Shown here: positions 1 through 4,828 of the stretch, piece by piece
Layout of the letters: each line of letters begins with the position of its first letter
Position numbering within the stretch: the first letter of the stretch is position 1
Assembly: GCA_019421925.1 (NCBI GenBank)
Contig: JAHZEH010000100.1
Span: forward strand, 1-7,031
From: Clostridia bacterium
GTDB taxonomy: Bacteria; Bacillota; Clostridia; Christensenellales; CALWSW01
Direction of reading: 5' to 3'
Length of the DNA: 7,031 nucleotides
Notes under the pieces: model-generated
What the model was told of the DNA's origin: nothing
Databases searched by the model: none
What the model saw: only the letters and a program-made list of their open reading frames with translations
Translations under genes and position numbers: made by a program

Positions 1-1751
1 ATGCCGTCACGGTGACCATCCACCCCGAAGCCAAGCAGCTCCGCTTCGCCGACAACGGAATCGGCATGACGCGGGAGGAGGTCTGCAAGTACATCGGTGA
101 GGTGGCCCTCTCTGGAGCCACGGACTTCATGCAGAAGTATGAGCAGGCGGGCGACGGCGCCATCATTGGCCACTTTGGCCTGGGTTTCTACTCCGCCTTT
201 ATGGTAGCGGGACGGGTGACGGTGGACTCCCTCTCCTACCAGCCCGGCGCGGAGGCGGTCCGCTGGTCCAGCGACGGCGTGGCGGAGTACACCGTGGAGC
301 CCTCGGACAAGAGCGGCAGGGGCACCGTTATTACCCTGGACGTGGACGGCGACAATTTGGAATTTTTGACAACCGAGCAGGTGCGCGAGACCATCGAGAA
401 GTACTGTGGATTCCTGCCGGTGCCCATCTATCTGGTGGATTTGGGCAAAAAGGACGAGGAGAAGGAGACCTGTGCCTGCGGCCACGACCATGGGGAGGGC
501 GAGTGTGCCTGCGGCCACGAGGAGGACGAGTGCGCCTGCGGCCACGACCACGAGGAGGGTGAGTGCGCCTGCCATAAGGAGGAAAAGCCCCTCCCCCTCA
601 ACGACACGGCCCCCCTGTGGCTCAAGGCCGCAGCCGACTGCACAGACGAGGAGTACAGGGCCTTCTACCGCAAGATGTTCAAGACATGGGAGGACCCGCT
701 CTTCGGGATCCACCTCAACGTGGATTATCCCTTCCACCTCAAGGGCATCCTCTATTTCCCCAAGCTCAACAGCAACTTCGCCTCCATGGAGGGGGAGATC
801 AAGCTCTATAATAACCAGGTCTTTGTGGCGGAGAACATTAAAGAGGTCATCCCTGAGTTTCTCATGCTGCTCAAGGGCGTGATCGACTGCCCCGACCTGC
901 CCCTGAACGTCTCCCGTTCCATGCTGCAGAATGATGGCACGGTGCGCCGCATGCAGATGCATATCACCAAGAAGGTGGCGGACAAGCTCAAGAGCCTCTT
1001 TGAGAATGAGAGGGGGGCCTATGAGGGTTACTGGAAGGACATTAACCCCTTCATCAAATATGGCGCCATCAAGGACGATAAGTTCTATGAGCAGGTTCAG
1101 GACGTTCTGCTCTTTGAGAAGCTGGACGGCACGTTCTGGGTGCTGCAGGAGCTGAGGGACTACGCCAAGGAGCACGGCGGCCGGGCGTTCTATGTCAGCG
1201 ATCCCAAGGCCCAGGGGTTCTACATCGACCTGCTTAAGGAGCAGGGGGAGGAGGCAATCCTTCTCAGCGGCCCGGTGGACGACGCCTTCGTGGGATTCCT
1301 GGAGTACAAGTGCGAGGGCCTCTCCCTGCTGCGCATTGACGCGGATATCGCCCAGAGCCTCAAGGGGCAGTATGAGAATCTGCCTGAGAAGGAGCCTCTG
1401 GAGAAGCTCATGCGCAAGGTTTCGGGAAACGAGAAGCTGGAGGTGGAGGTTGAGCCCCTCAAATCGAGCGAACTGCTCTCCATGTTTGTCATCAACGAGG
1501 AGATGCGCCGCTTCTCTGATATGGCCGCCCGCTATGGCGGCGGGTTCGCCGCCCCCTCGCCCGAGGGAAAACTGGTGCTCAACGGGAGCAGCCCGGTTGT
1601 CGCCAAACTGGCGGATATGGAGGAGGAGAAGGCTGAAGCTGTGGCCTCCTATGTCTACGACTTGGCGCTGCTGGCTGCGGGCAATCTGGACGAAAACCGC
1701 ACGAGGGAGTTTTTCAAAAACTCCGCCAAGGTGCTCTCCATGATTCAATAA
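1..1751 (+). CDS. htpG: Molecular chaperone HtpG (Hsp90 family), 5'-truncated by window edge
   Basis: ATP-dependent cytosolic Hsp90 chaperone that works as a homodimer on late folding intermediates. The frame is open from position 3 (GCC), so the GTG at 12 is not the real start; roughly the first 65-75 residues lie upstream, including the expected E-x-x-x-N-x-x-D ATP-site helix. Counting from codon 12, the visible GHKL/Bergerat ATPase motifs are DNGIGMT (14-20), GHFGLGFYSAFMVA (53-66) and GTVITLDV (104-111). A linker at about 144-197 leads to the middle domain (NDTAPLWL, then PLNVSRSMLQ with the conserved Arg at 302). A C-terminal dimerisation region ends in KVLSMIQ, without the acidic EEVD/MEEVD tail typical of eukaryotic cytosolic Hsp90. 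About 582 codons are visible, so the full protein would be near 650 residues, normal for bacterial HtpG. The oddity is the Cys/His-rich linker, listed separately. It is followed by its own hairpin terminator, so it is probably the last gene of its transcript. Confidence 0.97.
   Translation, partial: AVTVTIHPEAKQLRFADNGIGMTREEVCKYIGEVALSGATDFMQKYEQAGDGAIIGHFGLGFYSAFMVAGRVTVDSLSYQPGAEAVRWSSDGVAEYTVEPSDKSGRGTVITLDVDGDNLEFLTTEQVRETIEKYCGFLPVPIYLVDLGKKDEEKETCACGHDHGEGECACGHEEDECACGHDHEEGECACHKEEKPLPLNDTAPLWLKAAADCTDEEYRAFYRKMFKTWEDPLFGIHLNVDYPFHLKGILYFPKLNSNFASMEGEIKLYNNQVFVAENIKEVIPEFLMLLKGVIDCPDLPLNVSRSMLQNDGTVRRMQMHITKKVADKLKSLFENERGAYEGYWKDINPFIKYGAIKDDKFYEQVQDVLLFEKLDGTFWVLQELRDYAKEHGGRAFYVSDPKAQGFYIDLLKEQGEEAILLSGPVDDAFVGFLEYKCEGLSLLRIDADIAQSLKGQYENLPEKEPLEKLMRKVSGNEKLEVEVEPLKSSELLSMFVINEEMRRFSDMAARYGGGFAAPSPEGKLVLNGSSPVVAKLADMEEEKAEAVASYVYDLALLAAGNLDENRTREFFKNSAKVLSMIQ
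471..578 (+). repeat. In-frame CACGH(D/E)x repeat encoding a Cys/His-rich linker in HtpG
   Basis: Four tandem degenerate units, each starting Cys-Ala-Cys, are encoded at 471-503 (11 codons), 504-530 (9), 531-563 (11) and 564-578 (5, partial). The first three share the DNA core TG(T/C)GCCTGCGGCCACGA. The encoded segment has 8 Cys and 6 His in 35 residues (htpG residues 154-188 counted from codon 12), separated by Glu, Asp and Gly. It lies between the end of the ATPase domain (PVPIYLVD) and the middle domain (NDTAPLWL), exactly where Hsp90 proteins carry their variable charged linker. Paired CxC and HxH motifs are typical of soft-metal ligands (Zn, Cu, Ni), but metal binding here is inferred. 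Confidence 0.9.
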
Positions 1752-1770
1752 TATGGAAGCCGAAGGGAAG

Positions 1771-1795
1771 GGCTGGCAGGGTCGCCAGCCTTTTC
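1771..1795 (+). terminator. Hairpin terminator after htpG
   Basis: A 7-bp perfect stem, GGCTGGC (1771-1777) with GCCAGCC (1784-1790), closes a 6-nt loop. It is followed by TTTTCTGGTT, a short and interrupted T tract. It lies 19 bases after the htpG stop. The stem is convincing, but the weak T run may leave some read-through into the small gene downstream. Confidence 0.7.
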
Positions 1796-1798
1796 TGG

Positions 1799-1826
1799 TT
1801 GAACAGGATCAATTTATGGTGATAAC
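1799..1826 (+). promoter_or_regulatory. Possible sigma-A promoter for the small membrane protein gene
   Basis: TTGAAC (1799-1804) and GATAAC (1821-1826) are spaced by 16 bases. Each hexamer has two mismatches to consensus. A start near 1833 would place the ribosome site (1838-1844) almost at the 5' end of the RNA, which is short but possible. This is a weak match; read-through from htpG is the alternative. Confidence 0.35.
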
Positions 1827-1849
1827 ATAAGTGTCATAGGAGGTATGGC

Positions 1850-2020
1850 ATGGAGTTGTTGATGATCCTGTACGCGGCGGCTATTCCGCTTGTTCCCCTG
1901 TGGGGATTTGACTATTTCAAAAAACGCCAGGAGAGGGGAAGGCAGACGGTATGTTTCTGCCTGTTTCTGGTGCAGCTCGTGATCAGCGGTTCCGCCGTAT
2001 ACTTCAAGTTTTTTGCATAG
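1850..2020 (+). CDS. Small two-helix membrane protein, 56 residues, unknown function
   Basis: The ATG at 1850 is preceded by an ideal AGGAGGT (1838-1844) with a 5-base gap. A nearer ATG at 1845 reaches a stop after five codons. The product has two hydrophobic segments: about residues 3-19 (MILYAAAIPLVPLWG within it) and about 33-51 (VCFCLFLVQLVISGSAV). A strongly basic loop (KKRQERGRQ, 24-32) joins them. By the positive-inside rule the loop is cytoplasmic, with both ends outside. Two Cys (35 and 37) form a CFC at the start of the second helix. The TAG stop directly abuts a strong terminator stem, so the unit between two terminators is a compact monocistronic gene. No family is recognised. The ideal ribosome site and the amphipathic layout argue for a real gene rather than chance. 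Confidence 0.72.
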   Translation: MELLMILYAAAIPLVPLWGFDYFKKRQERGRQTVCFCLFLVQLVISGSAVYFKFFA

Positions 2021-2053
2021 AAAAAGGCCGCAGAATCTGTCTGCGGCCTTTTT
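2021..2053. terminator. Bidirectional intrinsic terminator between convergent genes
   Basis: A perfect 14-bp stem joins AAAAAGGCCGCAGA (2021-2034) and its complement (2040-2053) around a 5-nt loop. An A5 run on one flank and a T5 run on the other give a U tract in both directions. It begins at the base after the TAG of the small plus-strand gene and ends 16 bases past the TAA of the minus-strand acyl-CoA synthetase, so it can serve both. Confidence 0.92.
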
Positions 2054-2069
2054 CTGCGGCAGGGGACCG

Positions 2070-3776
2070 TTATTTTCTCTCCTGCTCCTGCTTCATCATC
2101 TCATGGAAAGCTTTGGCCTTGGCCTCGGCCTGCATGCGCAGCTCCTTGCGGCGGATCTTGCCCGAGATGGTCTTGGGCAGCTCCTCCACAAACTCCACGA
2201 TGCGGGGGTACTTATAGGGGGCGGTAGTCTTTTTGACGTGGTTTTGCAGCTCTTTCTTGAGTTCCTCACTGGCCTCATAGCCCTTGGCCAGCACGATGGT
2301 GGCCTTGACCACCTGGCCGCGGACCGGGTCGGGCGCGGCGGAGATGGCGCATTCCAGCACAGAGGGGTGGGTCATGAGGGCGCTCTCGACCTCGAAGGGC
2401 CCGATACGGTAGCCCGAGCTCTTGATGACGTCGTCGGCCCGGCCCACGAACCAGTAGTATCCCTCTTCATCCTGCCAGACGGTATCGCCCGTGTGATACC
2501 AGCCGTTGACGCGGGTCTCCCGGTTTTTCTCCGGATCCTTGTAGTACTCGATGAAGAGGCCCACTGGGTTCCCTCTGCTCACGTCGATGCAGACCTCGCC
2601 TTCCTCGCCGATCTCGCAGGGGTTGCCGTTCTCGTCCAGCAGGGCGATGTTGTACTGGGGGGTGGGCTTGCCCAGGGAGCCGGGCATGGGTTCGTCAAAA
2701 TAGAAGTTGGCAAAAATGGGATTGGTTTCGCTCTGGCCATAGCCTTCATAGATTTTGACGTTAAAGAGCTCTTTGAACTTGCGGTACACCTCCGGGTTGA
2801 GCGCCTCGCCGGCAGTGGAGGCCCGGCGCAGGGAGGAGAGGTCAAAGTGAGCCAGGTCGGCCTTGATCATGAAACGGTAGATGGTCGGCGGCGCACAGAA
2901 GCTGGTCACATGGTGCTTGGCGATCATCTCCGTCAGTTTTTCAGGCACAAATTTGTCCATATCATAGACGAACTGGGCGGTGCCGCAGATCCACTGTCCG
3001 TAGATTTTGCCCCAGGAGCATTTCGCCCAACCGGTGTCGGCCACGGTGATGTGCAGGTCTGTGTCGTCCGTATGGTGCCAGAAGCGCGCGCCGATGACGA
3101 AACCCAGGGGGTAGGTATAACAGTGGGCCACCATTTTGGGCATGCCGGTGGTGCCTGAGGTGAAATAGATCAGGTAGGGGTCGTCATTGTGGGTGGCGGC
3201 CTCGCCGGTGGGCCTTCTGAACTCCTCGGGGGCGGCTTCCATCATGGCGGTGAAGTCCTCCCAGCCCTCCAGTTCCCCATCCACGCAGAGCAGATGGTCG
3301 AGAGTGGGGCAGTGGGGGGCCGCGGTGTTGACTGCCGAGATGACGGCGGGCTCGTTGACCGACAGGATGGCCTTGATGTTGGCCGCCTGGACGCGGTAGA
3401 CAATGTCCTTCTCAGTCAGCAGATGGGTGGCGGGGATAAGCACCACGCCGATCTTGCACAGCGCCACGTTGACAATCCAATATTGCCAGCGGCGCTTGAG
3501 CAGGGTCATGACGGCATCGCCCTTTTTGAGGCCGAGGGAGAGGAAGAGATTGGCCGCCTTGTCGGAGAGACGCTTGATGTCGGCAAAGGTGAAGCGCCGG
3601 ACCTCGTCCGCGTCGTTGGTCCACAGCAGGGCCAGCTTGCCGGGCTCCAGGCGGGCGTACTCGTCAACGATGTCATAGGCAAAATTGAAGTCCTCCGGAA
3701 CCCTGATTTTGCAATTTTTATGGAAATCCTCGTAGGAGGAGTAGTCGGGGTCAATGTAACGGTCCACGAAATTCAT
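2070..3776 (-). CDS. AMP-forming acyl-CoA synthetase, MACS/acetyl-CoA-synthetase-like
   Basis: Activates a carboxylic acid with ATP to an acyl-adenylate, then transfers the acyl group to CoA (ANL superfamily, cytosolic). The 568-residue length is normal for medium-chain acyl-CoA synthetases. The core motifs are all present: YFTSGTTGMPK (204-214, phosphate loop), YEGYGQSE (343-350), YHTGD (427-431, ribose-binding Asp), GRADDVIKSSGYRIGPFEVES hinge and CoA-gate region (from 445), and PKTISGKIRR (534-543) with the adenylation Lys at 540. The tryptophan-rich ADTGWAKCSWGKIYGQW stretch (246-262) is typical of the MACS group. The start is well set: ATG at 3776 with AAGGAGG (3785-3791) 8 bases upstream. 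It lies 24 bases behind the XRE-cupin gene, so the two are almost certainly cotranscribed from the T-box leader. The substrate cannot be read from sequence; short, branched or medium-chain acids are all possible. The C-terminus is rich in Lys, Glu and Ala. Confidence 0.93.
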   Translation of the reverse strand: MNFVDRYIDPDYSSYEDFHKNCKIRVPEDFNFAYDIVDEYARLEPGKLALLWTNDADEVRRFTFADIKRLSDKAANLFLSLGLKKGDAVMTLLKRRWQYWIVNVALCKIGVVLIPATHLLTEKDIVYRVQAANIKAILSVNEPAVISAVNTAAPHCPTLDHLLCVDGELEGWEDFTAMMEAAPEEFRRPTGEAATHNDDPYLIYFTSGTTGMPKMVAHCYTYPLGFVIGARFWHHTDDTDLHITVADTGWAKCSWGKIYGQWICGTAQFVYDMDKFVPEKLTEMIAKHHVTSFCAPPTIYRFMIKADLAHFDLSSLRRASTAGEALNPEVYRKFKELFNVKIYEGYGQSETNPIFANFYFDEPMPGSLGKPTPQYNIALLDENGNPCEIGEEGEVCIDVSRGNPVGLFIEYYKDPEKNRETRVNGWYHTGDTVWQDEEGYYWFVGRADDVIKSSGYRIGPFEVESALMTHPSVLECAISAAPDPVRGQVVKATIVLAKGYEASEELKKELQNHVKKTTAPYKYPRIVEFVEELPKTISGKIRRKELRMQAEAKAKAFHEMMKQEQERK

Positions 3777-3800
3777 GGCGAAAGCCTCCTTGTTCTGTGA

Positions 3801-4370
3801 TTACGCTTCTTTGGGGGGGATGACGATTGCCATGAAGCGCACGGGGCCGCTGATGGCTTTCATACCGTGGGGGATGTTGGCGTCAAAGTAGATGGAGTCC
3901 CCCTGATACATGATGATCTCCTTGCCCGCGATGCACATCTTCATGATGCCCTCGAGGATATAGTCGAACTCCTGGCCGGGGTGGGTGTTGAGATCCACAA
4001 CGGCGTCCGGGTCGTCGGGCTCGATGGTAACGTGAAAGGGTTCGATAGCCTTGTCGCGGAAATTGGAGGCCAGGCTTTTGTATTTATAGGAGCGGTTCAT
4101 GCGCTCCACGTTCAGCCCTTTGCCGGCGCGGCAGAGGAAGTAGCTGTGGAGCTTGGGGGTGTTGCCTGTGAGCAGCTCGTTGACCTCGACGCCAAAGACC
4201 TGAGCGGCGCGGGTTAGGAAACTGATGGGGATGTCAACCTCGCCAGCCTCACAGGCGCGGTATTCCCCGGCGGAGATGCCGATTTTTCTGGCCGCCTCCT
4301 CAGGGGTGTAGTCGCAGATCTCACGCAGGGCGCGTACTCGGGCCGCAATTTGAAGAACCTGTTCAGACAT
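3801..4370 (-). CDS. XRE-family transcriptional regulator with C-terminal cupin sensor domain
   Basis: Predicted DNA-binding regulator of 189 residues. An N-terminal helix-turn-helix of the XRE/Cro type spans about 8-67 (RVRALREICDYTPEEAARKI, then GISAGEYRACEAGE, and a VEVNELL ending). A basic linker follows, then a cupin_2 beta-barrel at about 110-186. The cupin motifs are HPGQEFDYILEG (130-141, His130 and Glu134) and GDSIYFDANIPHGMKA (157-172, His168). The second His of the classic HxH motif is absent, so a metal site, if any, would use His130, Glu134 and His168; many relatives use the barrel to bind a small ligand instead. ATG at 4370 has AAGGAGGT (4376-4383) 5 bases upstream. It is first in the operon, between the T-box leader and the acyl-CoA synthetase, so it probably controls this operon in response to a substrate or CoA product. 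That role is inferred from position. Confidence 0.9.
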   Translation of the reverse strand: MSEQVLQIAARVRALREICDYTPEEAARKIGISAGEYRACEAGEVDIPISFLTRAAQVFGVEVNELLTGNTPKLHSYFLCRAGKGLNVERMNRSYKYKSLASNFRDKAIEPFHVTIEPDDPDAVVDLNTHPGQEFDYILEGIMKMCIAGKEIIMYQGDSIYFDANIPHGMKAISGPVRFMAIVIPPKEA

Positions 4371-4429
4371 GGGAAACCTCCTTATAAACCTGTTAAATTA
4401 TTGCTGCAGCGAAAAAGGTGTACGGGAAC

Positions 4430-4467
4430 AAAAAAGGAGTCTTTTCGCTAAGGACGAAAAGAACTCC
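4430..4467 (-). terminator. T-box-controlled intrinsic terminator
   Basis: On the minus strand, GGAGTTCTTTTCG (4467-4455) pairs with CGAAAAGACTCC (4447-4436) with one bulged T, and is followed by six T (4435-4430). The loop carries CCTT (4453-4450), which can instead pair with AAGG of the T-box (4480-4477) to form the antiterminator. These are the two mutually exclusive folds expected of a transcriptional T-box. The start codon of the regulator lies about 60 bases downstream. Confidence 0.93.
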
Positions 4468-4687
4468 GTGGTACCACCTTAATTTGGACGGGACGCCGAA
4501 GCGCCGATCCCTCTTTGCCGGTAACGGGGCTGAAACCGCCTGCCGCTAAAACATTCACGGCAGATGCTCCGGAGCGACCTTCAGCGTATCAACCTGCCGG
4601 AAACCCTTGCAGCCGACGGGGTCTCCTCTCTGGGGCGGCGAATGCGCTTACTCCTCTCCTTCCAAGCGTTTGACATACTAAATTGTT
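4430..4687 (-). ncRNA. T-box riboswitch leader (probable valine specifier)
   Basis: Reading on the minus strand, all core elements are present. Stem I starts with GGAG (4659-4656), which pairs with CTCC (4574-4571). The specifier loop has the loop-E partners AGTA (4652-4649) and GAA (4582-4580), closed above by AGCG/CGCT (4648-4645 with 4586-4583). The AG-bulge AGAGAGG is at 4631-4625 and the GGCTGCAAGG distal loop at about 4614-4605. A hairpin CTGCCG/CGGCAG follows, then a CCGTTACCGG stem III element. The T-box itself is AAATTAAGGTGGTACCACGG (4485-4466), with the tRNA-binding bulge TGGT (4476-4473). The loop reads GAAGGTCG; GTC (4578-4576, Val) followed by a purine fits best, with GGT (Gly) the alternative. 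A bulge ending in T pairs with discriminator A73, as in tRNA-Val; bacterial tRNA-Gly usually has U73 and would need TGGA. Downstream are the XRE-cupin and acyl-CoA synthetase genes. Confidence 0.93.
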
Positions 4688-4693
4688 AAAGTT

Positions 4694-4723
4694 ATTCTAG
4701 CGCATTGCATGCAGAGATGTCAA
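4694..4723 (-). promoter_or_regulatory. Promoter of the T-box / XRE-cupin / acyl-CoA synthetase operon
   Basis: On the minus strand, consensus TTGACA (4723-4718) is followed after 18 bases by TAGAAT (4699-4694). The predicted start is near 4687, giving a leader of about 315 bases. The spacer holds the 8-bp palindrome TGCATGCA (4706-4713), a possible operator; no binding evidence is available. Confidence 0.85.
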
Positions 4724-4746
4724 GTGCAGATTTTTGGGGAGAGACA

Positions 4747-4760
4747 CGAAAAAATGTTCG
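4747..4760. promoter_or_regulatory. LexA/DinR SOS box of uvrB
   Basis: CGAAAAAATGTTCG matches the Gram-positive SOS operator CGAAC-N4-GTTCG at 9 of 10 defined positions (one mismatch, A for C at position 5). It ends 8 bases before the -35 of the uvrB promoter. The half-site TGTTCG is tandemly repeated at 4761-4766. uvrB is an established SOS gene in Bacillus. Confidence 0.68.
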
Positions 4761-4768
4761 TGTTCGCA

Positions 4769-4797
4769 TTGCAATTATAAAAAAATCTCAGTACAAT
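4769..4797 (+). promoter_or_regulatory. uvrB promoter
   Basis: TTGCAA (4769-4774) and TACAAT (4792-4797) are separated by 17 bases, a good housekeeping-sigma promoter. The predicted start is around 4804, giving a leader of about 25 bases with the AGGAGG site inside it. Confidence 0.8.
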
Positions 4798-4828
4798 AGG
4801 ATAGGTTCAATTGGATGAGGAGGAGCAC

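Noticed and set aside
471..578. CRISPR-like short direct repeats
   Set aside because: The units are in frame within an intact htpG, of unequal length and without spacers; they encode a protein repeat.
428..643. Minus-strand frame with a QAHSPSSWSWP-type repeat
   Set aside because: The repeat is only the reverse reading of the htpG Cys/His repeat; no start signal supports translation.
2013..3158. Plus-strand open frame of 381 codons opposite the acyl-CoA synthetase
   Set aside because: It is antisense to a complete ANL enzyme, has no ribosome site, and its His/Gly/Val-rich translation is the usual shadow of high-GC coding DNA.
4440..4490. T-box read on the plus strand as a uvrB leader
   Set aside because: The TGGTACCA core is palindromic, but the AAGG...CCTT pairing, the terminator T run, the specifier loop and the promoter are all in order only on the minus strand.
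4811..4828. TTG at 4811 as an upstream start for uvrB
   Set aside because: It lies before the AGGAGG site, has no ribosome site of its own and adds six residues not typical of UvrB.
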